Assembly (NCBI RefSeq): GCF_963674925.1
Contig: NZ_OY771648.1
Coordinates: 294,695 to 358,694 of the forward strand
Length of the DNA: 64,000 bases
Source of the DNA: an uncultured Draconibacterium sp.
GTDB lineage: Bacteria > Bacteroidota > Bacteroidia > Bacteroidales > Prolixibacteraceae
Reading direction: 5' to 3'
This document shows positions 35,220-44,487 of the stretch, piece by piece. The position numbers were made by a program, and so were the translations under genes. The notes beneath the pieces are model-generated. The model searched no databases. It saw only the letters and a list, made by a program, of their open reading frames with translations, and had not been told where the DNA came from. The first letter of the stretch is position 1, and every line of letters begins with the position of its first letter.

Positions 35220-36556
35220 TACAAATTCCTTACTTCTTTTTTAAATTGATTTCCTCTGTCTTCGTAATTCTCAAATAGATCAAAACTTGCACACGCCGGT
35301 GACAACAGCACTGTATCGCCATTTCGGGCCAGGTAGTAGGCAGCTTTTACAGCCTCTTCCATGCTTGATGCATCCACAATATCTGCCACACAATCGCCAA
35401 AAGCTTCATGCAACTTGGCATTGTTTTTACCCAAACAAACAATAGCTTTTACCTTGTTGGTTACAAGCCCCTGCAGCATGGTGTAATCATTGCCTTTGTC
35501 CACTCCTCCGGCAATCCAGATCACCGGTTTGTGTACACTTTCCAACGCATACCACGATGAATTTACGTTCGTCGCTTTCGAGTCGTTGATAAACTCGATG
35601 CCATGAACCTTAAGAAAGCGCTCCAAACGGTGCTCAACACCTGTAAAATCCGAAAGGCTTTCCCTCAATTGTTCATCCCTGATTTTTAATACCATGCTTG
35701 CAATGCCTGCGGCCATGCTGTTGTAGGTATTGTGTTTCCCCTGTAGTGATAAATCCAGTATCGACATGCTGAATTGATTTTGATTAAAGTTGATAATTAT
35801 CCGATTGTCTCTCACACCTGCTCCAGGCCCGGCAGCCTCTCCCAACCCAAAAGGAAGTTGAACAGGTTTTATCTCTCTTTTATTTATTTCTTTTTGAATT
35901 ACTTCGTCGTCGGCACAATACACGAAGTAGTCATCTGCTGTTTGATTTTGAAGTATCCTGAATTTTGAGTCGGTGTAGTTTTGCATATCGTAGCCGTAAC
36001 GATCGAGATGATCGGGTGTGATGTTCATCAACACTGCTACATCTGCTTTAAAATCATACATCCCATCAAGCTGAAAACTACTTAGCTCAATTACATACAC
36101 ATCAAAATTTTCTTCGGCCACCTGCCAGGCAAAGCTTTTTCCCACATTTCCTGCCAGGCCAACATTTAATCCTGCTTTTTGCAGAATATGGTAAGTCAGC
36201 AAAGTGGTAGTGGTTTTACCGTTGCTTCCGGTAATACAAATGGTTTTGGCCGTTGAAAAACGACCGCCAAATTCAATCTCCGAAATCACCGGAGTGCCCT
36301 GCTCTTTTAATTGCTTTACCAGTGGTGCAGTTTCGGGAATTCCCGGGCTTTTTACTACCAGTTCGGCGCTCAGAATTTTCTCTTCCGAGTGATGGCCTTC
36401 TTCAAAATCGATCTTATAATCTGAAAGAACGTCTTTGTACTTTTCCTTGATTTTTCCAAGGTCGGATACAAACACATCGTATCCCTTTTTTTGTGCAAGA
36501 ATGGCTGCTCCAACTCCGCTTTCGCCTCCTCCTAATATGGCTACCAATCCTTTCAA
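35219..36556 (-). CDS. murD: UDP-N-acetylmuramoylalanine--D-glutamate ligase
   Basis: Cytoplasmic ligase adding D-glutamate to UDP-MurNAc-L-Ala. The N-terminus has VAILGGGESGVGAAILAQKKG, followed by the ATP loop ITGSNGKTTTTLL, ELSSFQLDG, NITPDHLDRYG, HRLERF, and NDSKATN. The C-terminus has IAGGVDKGNDY and LLSPACASFDLFENYEDRG. All are MurD hallmarks. The 445 residues are normal. It lies 1 base after mraY and overlaps ftsW by one base. Confidence 0.97.
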   Translation of the reverse strand: MKGLVAILGGGESGVGAAILAQKKGYDVFVSDLGKIKEKYKDVLSDYKIDFEEGHHSEEKILSAELVVKSPGIPETAPLVKQLKEQGTPVISEIEFGGRFSTAKTICITGSNGKTTTTLLTYHILQKAGLNVGLAGNVGKSFAWQVAEENFDVYVIELSSFQLDGMYDFKADVAVLMNITPDHLDRYGYDMQNYTDSKFRILQNQTADDYFVYCADDEVIQKEINKREIKPVQLPFGLGEAAGPGAGVRDNRIIINFNQNQFSMSILDLSLQGKHNTYNSMAAGIASMVLKIRDEQLRESLSDFTGVEHRLERFLKVHGIEFINDSKATNVNSSWYALESVHKPVIWIAGGVDKGNDYTMLQGLVTNKVKAIVCLGKNNAKLHEAFGDCVADIVDASSMEEAVKAAYYLARNGDTVLLSPACASFDLFENYEDRGNQFKKEVRNL

Positions 36557-36557
36557 T

Positions 36558-37808
36558 CTATCTCATTTTTAATGTTGCAATTGTTATTACTGCCAGAATA
36601 ATTCCGACAATCCAAAAGCGTGTTACAATTTTTGGTTCCGGGAAACCTTTTTTCTGAAAATGGTGGTGAATCGGACTCATCAGAAATACTCTGCGTCCTT
36701 CGCCATATTTGCGTTTGGTGTATTTAAACCAAAACACCTGAATAACCACCGACAGGTTTTCGATCAGGAAGATTCCACACAACAGTGGGATCAAAATTTC
36801 TTTGCGGATGATCACGGCAAAAACAGCCAATATTCCTCCCAGGGCCAAACTTCCTGTGTCGCCCATAAAAACCTGTGCAGGAAAAGAGTTGTACCACAGA
36901 AATCCAACAGTAGCCCCGATGAAAGCTGCAATAAATACTGTCAGTTCACCAATATTCGGGATGTACATGATATTGAGGTAATCGGCATAAATTATGTTAC
37001 CACTCACATAAGCCAAAATCCCAAATGTCGCACCGCTAATAGCTGAAGTTCCGGTTGCCAGTCCGTCAATTCCGTCGGTAAGGTTTGCTGCATTCGAAAC
37101 GGCTGTAATGATCAGAATTATGGCAACAGCATAAACCAGCCACTTCAACCAACCTGCGGCATTACCTGCAAAGGCCACCAGCCAGGCATAATCAAATTCA
37201 TTCTTCTTAATAAACGGAATGGTGGTTTTGGTCGATTTTACATCTTCCATTACAAACTGCTTTGTGCTCTCGCCTGTAACGGGATCAACAACTACTTCCG
37301 TCAGAAATTCTCCATTTTCGTCGCTTACATGCTCACGAACCTTTACATCTTCGCTGATAAAAAGCGTGGCAGCCACAATAAGCCCCAAACTTACCTGCCC
37401 CAGTATTTTAAATTTACCGGCCAGCCCTTCTTTATTCTTCTTGAATACTTTTATATAATCATCGATAAAACCGATCATCCCTAAAAATGCGGTGGTAATG
37501 AGCATTAAAAGGATATAAACATTGTCGAGGCGGGCAAAAAGCAGCGTCGGGATAATAATGGCCATCAGAATGATAATTCCGCCCATTGTTGGCGTTCCCT
37601 GCTTTTGCATTTGTCCTTCAAGGCCAAGGTCGCGTACCTCGTCGCCAATTTGCTTACGCTGCAAAATGCGGATCAGCTTTTTCCCGAAAATCGTTGTAAT
37701 AAACAACGAAAGGATAATTGCTGCTGCCGAGCGAAATGTAATACCCGGGAGCATTCCAATTCCGGGAATATCGTATCCTGCTAAAAGTTCGTATAGCCAA
37801 TAAAACAT
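36558..37808 (-). CDS. mraY: Phospho-N-acetylmuramoyl-pentapeptide-transferase
   Basis: Integral inner-membrane enzyme that transfers phospho-MurNAc-pentapeptide to undecaprenyl phosphate, making lipid I. Seen: GTPTMGGI, the Mg-binding GFIDDYIKV (Asp116-Asp117), NLTDGIDGLATG and the HHHFQKKG loop near the C-terminus. At 416 residues it is longer than the roughly 360 of the E. coli enzyme. The surplus is a hydrophilic insertion at about 153-200 (SEDVKVREHVSDENG onward), which from the topology faces the periplasm. Longer MraY proteins are common in Bacteroidota. Spacing to its neighbours is 1 and 9 bases. Confidence 0.96.
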   Translation of the reverse strand: MFYWLYELLAGYDIPGIGMLPGITFRSAAAIILSLFITTIFGKKLIRILQRKQIGDEVRDLGLEGQMQKQGTPTMGGIIILMAIIIPTLLFARLDNVYILLMLITTAFLGMIGFIDDYIKVFKKNKEGLAGKFKILGQVSLGLIVAATLFISEDVKVREHVSDENGEFLTEVVVDPVTGESTKQFVMEDVKSTKTTIPFIKKNEFDYAWLVAFAGNAAGWLKWLVYAVAIILIITAVSNAANLTDGIDGLATGTSAISGATFGILAYVSGNIIYADYLNIMYIPNIGELTVFIAAFIGATVGFLWYNSFPAQVFMGDTGSLALGGILAVFAVIIRKEILIPLLCGIFLIENLSVVIQVFWFKYTKRKYGEGRRVFLMSPIHHHFQKKGFPEPKIVTRFWIVGIILAVITIATLKMR

Positions 37809-37817
37809 ATCTTGTTG

Positions 37818-39275
37818 TTAATTTTTTAGTCCAAAACAGTTTCTTACTTCTTCTCTGTCGTCGAAATGATGTTTTACACCATTTACTTCCTGGTAGTCTT
37901 CGTGCCCTTTTCCGGCAATAAGAATAATATCGCCCGGTTGGGCCAGCATCACCGCCGTTTTAATGGCATCGCGGCGGCTAACTATCGACACTACTTTATT
38001 TTTATATTGCGGCTCAACGCCGGCTTCCATATCTTTTATAATCGCCTCCGGATCTTCGCTTCGTGGATTATCCGAAGTTAAAATCACCTTATCGCTGGCG
38101 GCTAAAGCTTCCTGTGTCATCTCCGGTCGTTTCGTTTTATCACGGTCGCCACCGGCGCCAACTACAGTTATCACCTGTTCGTTTCTTGTTCTGATTTCGG
38201 AGATTGCTTCCAACACATTTTTTAATGCATCGGGCGTGTGTGCATAATCCACAATGGCATATTTGCCATCTTCACTGCGGATAGTTTCAAAACGGCCCTG
38301 CACCGATTGTAAATTGCTGATAATGGTTAACACTTCGTTTTTATCCTGTTCCAACTCTACTGCTGTGGCATAAACCGCCAGCAAGTTTGAAGCATTAAAA
38401 AGACCAACGAATCGTGTCCAGATTTCCTGCCCGTCCATACTTAGCAGCATGCCGTCAAAATGACTTTCAATTACTTTACAGCGGTAATCAGCCATCGTAC
38501 GGTTGGAATAAGTCAGCTTTCGGGCTTTTGTATTTTGCAGCATCACCAAACCATTTTTATCGTCGGCGTTAACCAATGCAAAAGCATCTTTTGGCAAACC
38601 GTCGAAAAAGGCTTTTTTAGCTTTTATATATTCAGCGAAAGTTTTGTGGTAATCGAGGTGATCGTGGGTAATATTGGTAAAAATTCCGCCTGCAAACTCG
38701 ATACCCGCAATGCGCTGCTGATGAATAGCATGCGAACTCACTTCCATAAAACAGTACTCGCAACCGGCTTCCACCATCTCAGCCATTAACTTCTGAATCT
38801 TCAATGAATCAGGCGTGGTATGCGAGGCAACTTCCTCTTTCTCGTTTATTTTGTATGAAATTGTAGAAAGCAAACCAACATTGTAGCCCTGCATTCTGAA
38901 AAGTTTGTGCAACAAGCTGGCAATACTGGTTTTTCCATTTGTTCCGGTAACGCCAACTACTTTCATTTTTGATGATGGCGAACCATAAAACGCAGCTGCA
39001 ATTTCACCCAAAACCTTATTGGAGTCTTCAACCTGCACATAAGTAACACCTGGTTTTGTTGCTTCAGGAAGATCTTCACATACAATTGTTGTTGCGCCCT
39101 TCTCTATTGCAGTATCAATAAAACGATGCCCGTCAACAGAAACGCCTTTTTGCGCCACAAACAAATTATCTTCGGTGATTTTCCTAGAGTCGAATTGAAT
39201 GCCTGCAACCTCCTTATCGGTTTCACCAATACAATCAACAATTCCTATATGTTCCAATAACTCCGCTAGCTTCAT
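37818..39275 (-). CDS. murE: UDP-MurNAc-L-Ala-D-Glu--diaminopimelate ligase
   Basis: Adds the third stem-peptide residue. The ATP loop is GVTGTNGKTSIASLL, with EVSSHAIHQQRIAG, NITHDHLDYH, QGRFETI and VVGAGGDRDKTKRP also present. The substrate motif reads DNPRSEDP: the DNPR form is known for meso-diaminopimelate ligases, whereas lysine enzymes carry a different motif. This organism therefore probably has DAP-type peptidoglycan, as expected for Bacteroidota. The length of 485 residues is normal. It lies 1 base after ftsI. Confidence 0.97.
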   Translation of the reverse strand: MKLAELLEHIGIVDCIGETDKEVAGIQFDSRKITEDNLFVAQKGVSVDGHRFIDTAIEKGATTIVCEDLPEATKPGVTYVQVEDSNKVLGEIAAAFYGSPSSKMKVVGVTGTNGKTSIASLLHKLFRMQGYNVGLLSTISYKINEKEEVASHTTPDSLKIQKLMAEMVEAGCEYCFMEVSSHAIHQQRIAGIEFAGGIFTNITHDHLDYHKTFAEYIKAKKAFFDGLPKDAFALVNADDKNGLVMLQNTKARKLTYSNRTMADYRCKVIESHFDGMLLSMDGQEIWTRFVGLFNASNLLAVYATAVELEQDKNEVLTIISNLQSVQGRFETIRSEDGKYAIVDYAHTPDALKNVLEAISEIRTRNEQVITVVGAGGDRDKTKRPEMTQEALAASDKVILTSDNPRSEDPEAIIKDMEAGVEPQYKNKVVSIVSRRDAIKTAVMLAQPGDIILIAGKGHEDYQEVNGVKHHFDDREEVRNCFGLKN

Positions 39276-39276
39276 C

Positions 39277-41376
39277 TTAACTTAATGAGAGATATACTGT
39301 TTGACCCGGGCGATATGAGCTACCGGGTTTCAACGATTGTTTTTTAACTTTTCCTATTCCGTTTATTTTCACTTTCAAGCCTGCATTCTCCAACAGGAAA
39401 ACGGCGTTGCTGGCACCCATTCCAACTACATCAGGTACTGCATTTACCGGCACCACATTCTCTTCCAGCACAATTGTACTGTCCTGTGTATTCAGCGAAA
39501 CCATCCTTGAATCGGGTAATCCACGCACATTTTTCAACTCCAGCTCTTCAGCCAAACGAAGGATGTCGTCGCGCTGCCCGCTTTTTATCTGAGGAATATC
39601 CTCTCCTTCCCGATTATCATCTTCGGGAGTGGCATTCATAATCTGACTGGCATATACTTTTTCGGAAATCTCTTTAAAAACAGGACCGGCAACGGCTGCT
39701 CCGTAAATCGAGTTCCGTGGCTTTTTAAAGGTCACAATCAATGAATACATCGGATTGTCTGCCGGGAAATACCCCACAAACGATGCGTAATAAGCTCCGT
39801 ATTCGTAACCTTTACCGTCCGATCGGGCAACTCGCGCTGTTCCGGTTTTACCAGCCACTTTAAAATGTTCTCCCTGAACACCGCGCCCGGTTCCGTTCTG
39901 ACAAACACCCTCCAACATGGCCTGCGCTTTTCCAATGGTCTCTTTCGACACAATCATCGGATTCAACAATTCAGGTTTAAATGTTTTTACCAGAGCTCCG
40001 TTATTTCGAATTTCTTTTACCAAACGTGGTTTTACCATGGCGCCGTCGTTGGCAACAGCGTTATAGAAATTCAAAATTTGCAGTGGAGTAAGTCGCAAAT
40101 CGTAACCATACGACATACGACCTAAAGTGGTAGTCCCCCACCAATCGGCATTTCCGGGGTACTTTATATAAGGTTGTCCTTCACCGGCCAGTTCCAGTCC
40201 CAAAGGTTTTTGAATGCCAAATCCATAAATCCGGTCAACATAGTCTTTTGGATTGTTTGTATACTTCGACAATATCACTTTTGCCGTTCCGATATTCGAT
40301 GACTGCTCCAGAATTTGTTTCACATTCACTTTACCACAAGCGTGGTCATCGGTAATATTTTCCTGTGCCCAGTAACCATTTCCGGTATCAAACACATCGC
40401 TGGTGTCCACCACTCCGTCTTCCAGCGCCACCATCAGCGAAACCAGTTTAAAAGTGGACCCCGGCTCGTAACACCCACGATGTCCCAGTGCGTAATTATC
40501 TTTTTCGTAGAAACCTTCTTTTGTTTTTCCCAGGTTCGCAATCGCTTTGATCTCCCCTGTTTTCACTTCCATTAAAACTGCAGTTGCCCATTCCGGATTC
40601 GATTTCAACGCCTGTTTATATAAAGCACTTTCGGCAATGTCCTGCATCTTTACATTAATGGTGGTAATAATATCCATCCCGTTTTGCGGCTCAATTTCGG
40701 TTCGAGTTACCCAACGACCTGAAAGATTTTGTTTGTAACTGATACCATTTTCACCACGCAGGTACATTTCATACGAACGTTCCAGACCGTTGTAACCTAC
40801 CGGAACCGGAGTTAGGGCATTTTCTTTATTCAAACTTCCGATGGTTCGCTGAGCCAGCATACCCAAAGGATTCAGACGCTTATTCTCCTGTTCGATGATC
40901 AGTCCGCCACCAAATCGTCCGCGGCGCAGAATCGGGAAATTTTTAAATTCCTGTAATTGATTGTAATCTATTTTTTCCGGAGTGAGCAGATAGCCACGAT
41001 TCCTGTTCTTGTAAGCCGAACGCAATCGCCTCGCATATTCTTTTTTTGAAGCATCTTTATAAAAACCCGACAAATACCAGGCTAATGAATCCACCTCGTT
41101 ATCGAATACTTTTTTAACTCCTTCGGCCGCCAAATCGATGCGAATTTTATACCCCGGAACCGACGTAGCCAAAACACTGCCGTCATCAGCACAAATGGTT
41201 CCCCGTACCGGTGGAATAATAACTGTATTATTGCTCAGGTTTTTCTCAATTTGCTGCCAGCGCTCATTTTTTATCTGCTGAACAGAAACAAGCTTAAACA
41301 CAACCACAACTCCGAACAACGTCAACACGAAGTATACAATTGCAATACGCGACAATATGGTTTTCCTGATCCCCAC
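39277..41376 (-). CDS. ftsI: Class B penicillin-binding protein FtsI with C-terminal PASTA domain
   Basis: Septal transpeptidase that cross-links new peptidoglycan. An N-terminal membrane anchor (IAIVYFVLTLFGVVVVFKLV) precedes the dimerisation domain and a transpeptidase domain with SxxK at Ser307 (PGSTFKLV), SxN in EQSSNIGTAK and KTG in VAGKTGTARV. All active-site motifs are complete. The last 60 or so residues (VPDVVGMGASNAVFLLENAGLKV, then YRPGQTVYLSLS) form one PASTA domain, so the protein is SpoVD-like in layout, as in other Bacteroidota. It has 699 residues. It lies 2 bases after ftsL. Confidence 0.96.
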   Translation of the reverse strand: MGIRKTILSRIAIVYFVLTLFGVVVVFKLVSVQQIKNERWQQIEKNLSNNTVIIPPVRGTICADDGSVLATSVPGYKIRIDLAAEGVKKVFDNEVDSLAWYLSGFYKDASKKEYARRLRSAYKNRNRGYLLTPEKIDYNQLQEFKNFPILRRGRFGGGLIIEQENKRLNPLGMLAQRTIGSLNKENALTPVPVGYNGLERSYEMYLRGENGISYKQNLSGRWVTRTEIEPQNGMDIITTINVKMQDIAESALYKQALKSNPEWATAVLMEVKTGEIKAIANLGKTKEGFYEKDNYALGHRGCYEPGSTFKLVSLMVALEDGVVDTSDVFDTGNGYWAQENITDDHACGKVNVKQILEQSSNIGTAKVILSKYTNNPKDYVDRIYGFGIQKPLGLELAGEGQPYIKYPGNADWWGTTTLGRMSYGYDLRLTPLQILNFYNAVANDGAMVKPRLVKEIRNNGALVKTFKPELLNPMIVSKETIGKAQAMLEGVCQNGTGRGVQGEHFKVAGKTGTARVARSDGKGYEYGAYYASFVGYFPADNPMYSLIVTFKKPRNSIYGAAVAGPVFKEISEKVYASQIMNATPEDDNREGEDIPQIKSGQRDDILRLAEELELKNVRGLPDSRMVSLNTQDSTIVLEENVVPVNAVPDVVGMGASNAVFLLENAGLKVKINGIGKVKKQSLKPGSSYRPGQTVYLSLS

Positions 41377-41378
41377 TT

Positions 41379-41729
41379 CTAATCTTCTTTTTCAACCGTT
41401 ATTTTTTGCGGAGGACGCATTGGTTCCTGCAAACCAATTCCGGCCTCTTCAACTCGTTTTGCTACTTCCGACGGACGGCTGGCGTCCATCAATTTGGCAG
41501 AAAGTGTTACCGATTCTGATCGCAACTCTTCCAACTCCTCCTGCAACACCACAATCTCGCGCAGTGTGCTTTCCGACCAGTTACGATTGGTAATCAGCAG
41601 CAAGCCCAGAACCGCCAGAAAACCTACAAACGGCATCTGCTTCAGAGTGCGCTCATCGGTAAGAATGGTCCCCCCGATAAAGGATTTCATCCCCGTACGT
41701 TTTCTTGTATTTTTATTTTGCTCTGCCAT
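41379..41729 (-). CDS. FtsL-like bitopic division protein
   Basis: Small inner-membrane protein expected to form a coiled coil with FtsB/FtsQ and to help activate FtsW-FtsI. Its 116 residues contain a basic cytoplasmic start, one membrane segment (MPFVGFLAVLGLLLITN, about 32-48), and a heptad-like helix (LREIVVLQEELEELRSESVTLSAKLMDASRP). Sequence conservation in this family is low. The call rests on size, topology and position between rsmH and ftsI, the usual ftsL slot. Spacing is 2 bases on both sides. Confidence 0.82.
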   Translation of the reverse strand: MAEQNKNTRKRTGMKSFIGGTILTDERTLKQMPFVGFLAVLGLLLITNRNWSESTLREIVVLQEELEELRSESVTLSAKLMDASRPSEVAKRVEEAGIGLQEPMRPPQKITVEKED

Positions 41730-41731
41730 CG

Positions 41732-42637
41732 TTAAATTCGTTCTGCTATTCTCAGTTTAGCACTTCTTGATCGCGGATTTGACTTTAACTCCTCTTCCCC
41801 GGCGATAATCACTTTTCGGTTTATGATTTTGAAAGGCGACTGCACATTGCCGTAAAAGTCCTTTTCGATCTTTCCTTCGAAATTTCCCGACTTCATAAAA
41901 TTCTTACACAGGCGATCTTCCAGACTGTGATAAGTAAGAATTACCAGGCGACCGCCGGGTTTTAGAATATCGAGCGAAGTAGCCAGAAATTCGCGCAAGG
42001 CTTCCATCTCTTCATTCACCTCAATACGAAGTGCCTGAAAAACCTGTGCTAAATATTTATTCTCGATTGCTTTTGGAGCGCACGACGACGCAATCTCTTT
42101 TAAGCGTGTAGTGGTTTTTATCGGAGCTTCACTTCTGGCTTTAACGATTTGCGCAACCAACTTCCGCGCGTTTTTAACTTCGCCGTACATCCGAAAAATC
42201 ATCTGAAGTTTTTCTTCGTCGTACTCATTCACAACTTTCGCGGCATCAAGTCCGGCTTCCCGATTCATGCGCATGTCGAGCGGAGCATCAAAACGAAATG
42301 AAAAACCACGATCGGCTTCATCAAACTCGTGCGACGAAACGCCAAGATCTGCAAAAACCGCATCCACTTGCTCTACATCATGGTAGCGCAGAAAATTACG
42401 TACGTAACGAAAATTATGACGAATAAAAAAAAGCCGGTCATCCTTTATGGCATTCCCGGCAGCGTCTTCGTCCTGATCGAAAGCGAACAAACGACCACCA
42501 CTGTCAAGTGCATTCAATATCATTGCCGAATGACCGCCACCTCCAAAAGTAGCGTCGACAACACTGGCCCCGGGATGCAGATTCATCCCCTCGATACTTT
42601 CGGCTGCCAGAACCGGTATGTGATAAACATCAGACAT
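41732..42637 (-). CDS. rsmH: 16S rRNA (cytosine(1402)-N(4))-methyltransferase
   Basis: Methylates N4 of C1402 in the decoding centre of 16S rRNA with SAM. The N-terminus has HIPVLAAE and the SAM loop VVDATFGGGGHSAMIL, followed by FAFDQDEDA, VFADLGVSSHEFD, RGFSFRFDAPLDMRMN, ALRIEVNEE and ILTYHSLEDR, all family hallmarks. It has 301 residues. It is the second gene of the division cluster, 5 bases after mraZ. Confidence 0.97.
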   Translation of the reverse strand: MSDVYHIPVLAAESIEGMNLHPGASVVDATFGGGGHSAMILNALDSGGRLFAFDQDEDAAGNAIKDDRLFFIRHNFRYVRNFLRYHDVEQVDAVFADLGVSSHEFDEADRGFSFRFDAPLDMRMNREAGLDAAKVVNEYDEEKLQMIFRMYGEVKNARKLVAQIVKARSEAPIKTTTRLKEIASSCAPKAIENKYLAQVFQALRIEVNEEMEALREFLATSLDILKPGGRLVILTYHSLEDRLCKNFMKSGNFEGKIEKDFYGNVQSPFKIINRKVIIAGEEELKSNPRSRSAKLRIAERI

Positions 42638-42642
42638 CTTCC

Positions 42643-43089
42643 CTACAAATCAAATTCTCTCAACATGTCCAGATAAGCATCATCAGATATATCGTCGGCT
42701 TCTGCCACGATTTCGTTGCTCAGGCTAATAGAGGCGCCCATTCCCAGGAATGTCACCTTGCCCTCCAGGTTCGCGTACTTTAAATATTCATCAGGAATAT
42801 TTATCCGACCGTTTGCGGCGAGGCTTACCGGAGCAAAATTCCGGAAATACTGACGCAAAGCTGCAAAATGCGCAGGATTGGTACTGGCGCGTACTTTCGC
42901 CTGAAACTTCTCCACTTTTTCCTGCCACACTTCCATCGGATGAATATCGAGGCATTTCCCCAGTCGGTTCTTCTCCAGAACAACCTGGTCAGGAATATTC
43001 TCGCCCATCGCCTTCTTAAAAGCCGACGGAAGAACCACACGCCCTTTGTCGTCGATGGTAGCCTGATATGTTCCTGCAAAAAATGCCAT
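42643..43089 (-). CDS. mraZ: Transcriptional regulator MraZ
   Basis: DNA-binding protein of the AbrB-like swapped-hairpin fold that represses its own division operon in bacteria where it has been studied. Two SpoVT/AbrB-like halves are visible: TIDDKGRVVLPSAFKKAM (about 11-28) and LAANGRINIPDEYLKYA in the second half. The 148 residues fit. It is the first gene of the operon. Its own probable operator, four repeats 10 bases apart, lies 42-81 bases upstream. The tail (DDISDDAYLDMLREFDL) is acidic. Confidence 0.95.
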   Translation of the reverse strand: MAFFAGTYQATIDDKGRVVLPSAFKKAMGENIPDQVVLEKNRLGKCLDIHPMEVWQEKVEKFQAKVRASTNPAHFAALRQYFRNFAPVSLAANGRINIPDEYLKYANLEGKVTFLGMGASISLSNEIVAEADDISDDAYLDMLREFDL

Positions 43090-43111
43090 AAATTCCTAAA
43101 TGTCTTTTTAT

Positions 43112-43119
43112 CAAGTGTA
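43112..43119 (-). promoter_or_regulatory. Candidate -7 element of the division operon
   Basis: TACACTTG on the minus strand matches TAnnTTTG at all but one position and lies 22 bases before the mraZ start. The repeats at 43131-43170 would cover the -33 region, as expected of a repressor site. Confidence 0.45.
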
Positions 43120-43130
43120 AAAATACAATT

Positions 43131-43170
43131 TTATTCCATTTCATGCCATATTATTCCATTTCATTCCACT
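43131..43170 (-). promoter_or_regulatory. Probable MraZ operator: four 10-bp-spaced repeats
   Basis: On the minus strand TGGAAT, TGGAAT, TGGCAT and TGGAAT occur at 43168-43163, 43158-43153, 43148-43143 and 43138-43133, exactly one helical turn apart. Known MraZ sites are TGGG-type or related short repeats with the same 10-bp period upstream of mraZ. Position, period and core agree; the core here is TGGAAT rather than TGGGA. Confidence 0.72.
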
Positions 43171-43467
43171 TCACATTTCACGCTTTTTGTTAATAACCCG
43201 ATTACAAAATGTTTAAAACCTGTTCAATTCTGTTAAAAACCCAATCCCCACTATTGATTAACAGCATTTTACAAACCTCCAAATCCAATCAACACATCGT
43301 TAATAACTCGCTTTTCGGCAATATTTATTTTATCGGAGAAGACTTCATTATGAGAACATCAGCCATATAAAAGACAAATGAAGGGAAAGGCCAGACAAAA
43401 GATCTGTGTGATGACATTTTTCAGATTAAGCAATTTTTAGTTAATTGCCGCTGCAAATGAACCAGAA
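43171..43467. other. Gene-free region between mraZ and the acyltransferase
   Basis: AT-rich DNA without a convincing coding frame. GTTAATAAC(C/T)CG appears twice, at 43189-43200 and 43310-43320, in an otherwise featureless stretch. No exact TAnnTTTG box faces the acyltransferase gene. Confidence 0.35.
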
Positions 43468-44319
43468 ATGACCACAGAGAATAGCACAAAAAGCTACAAG
43501 CCAATTCGGATAAGAGAGGTATTTGCCGCCAAAAGTCCGGGACTGGCAAAATTCATCCCGGGATTTGTATATCGATGGTTAAACAACATCCTGCATCTCG
43601 ACGAAGTGAACACGTTCCTTAAAAAGTACGGACACCTCGAGGGAATTGAATTTGTAGACAAAGTTGTTGAAGAATTTAATGTTCATGAATTCGTTCACAA
43701 CCTGGGAAACATTCCGGAATCAGGGCGTTACATCATTGCCAGCAACCACCCACTGGGCGGTTTTGACGGTATGTTGCTGATGAAAAATGTAGAAGCACGT
43801 TTGGGATCTTTCAAGTTTTTAGCCAACGATATTTTACTCAATATTCCACAACTTAGTCCTGTTTTTGTTCCGGTAAACAAACATGGCGGACATGTGCGCA
43901 AGGCTGCGAAAAAGCTCTCGGAATGTTACAACTCGGATGATCAGATTTTAATATTCCCATCAGGTCTGGCATCCCGAAAAATTAATGGACAGATTATGGA
44001 TCTGGAGTGGAAAAAACATTTCATCAGCAAATCAATAAAACACAAACGAGATATTATTCCCGTTTTTATCAGCGGAAGAAATTCAAACCGATTCTATCGC
44101 CTGGCTAAATTCAGGAAGTTTTTCAGAATAAAATGGAACCTCGAAATGTTTTTTCTGCCCGACGAGACCATGAAACACCAAAATACCGATGTACATCTTT
44201 ATTTTGGCGAACCCATTCCTTACACCACTTTCGACCACACAAAAACGCACCAGGAATGGGCCGAATGGGTAAAACAAAAAGTTTATGAACTAAAAGAAAG
44301 TTCTGATTCAGTAAATTAA
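43468..44319 (+). CDS. glsA: GlsA-like lipid O-acyltransferase
   Basis: Acyltransferase of the PlsC superfamily. The catalytic HX4D motif is in ASNHPLGGFDG, with FVPVNKHGG and LIFPSGLASRKING as later substrate-binding blocks. The combination of this gene with an OlsB/GlsB-type N-acyltransferase directly downstream matches the glsB-glsA pair known from Bacteroides thetaiotaomicron, which makes glycine lipids; GlsA adds the second, ester-linked fatty acid. The 283 residues fit. Activity on glycine rather than ornithine or glycerol-phosphate is inferred from the pair. The start ATG 43468 gives MTTENSTK and has no signal. Confidence 0.8.
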   Translation: MTTENSTKSYKPIRIREVFAAKSPGLAKFIPGFVYRWLNNILHLDEVNTFLKKYGHLEGIEFVDKVVEEFNVHEFVHNLGNIPESGRYIIASNHPLGGFDGMLLMKNVEARLGSFKFLANDILLNIPQLSPVFVPVNKHGGHVRKAAKKLSECYNSDDQILIFPSGLASRKINGQIMDLEWKKHFISKSIKHKRDIIPVFISGRNSNRFYRLAKFRKFFRIKWNLEMFFLPDETMKHQNTDVHLYFGEPIPYTTFDHTKTHQEWAEWVKQKVYELKESSDSVN

Positions 44320-44487
44320 ACAGCATTATCGAACTGCATTCTCATGATTTTTTTAATTTTGTATTCCAATTTTCAAATGAATAGGGAACTCGAAACAAGT
44401 AAAGAGAATTAGCGTAATGTCAATGAGACACATATTTCCGCACTCTGTTTCGGGAGTTTGGGGACACAGACAGATAAAAAGATTCAA

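Noticed and set aside
44458..44487. TTG start for the GlsB-like gene
   Set aside because: It adds ten residues without family similarity, while ATG 44488 is a normal start.
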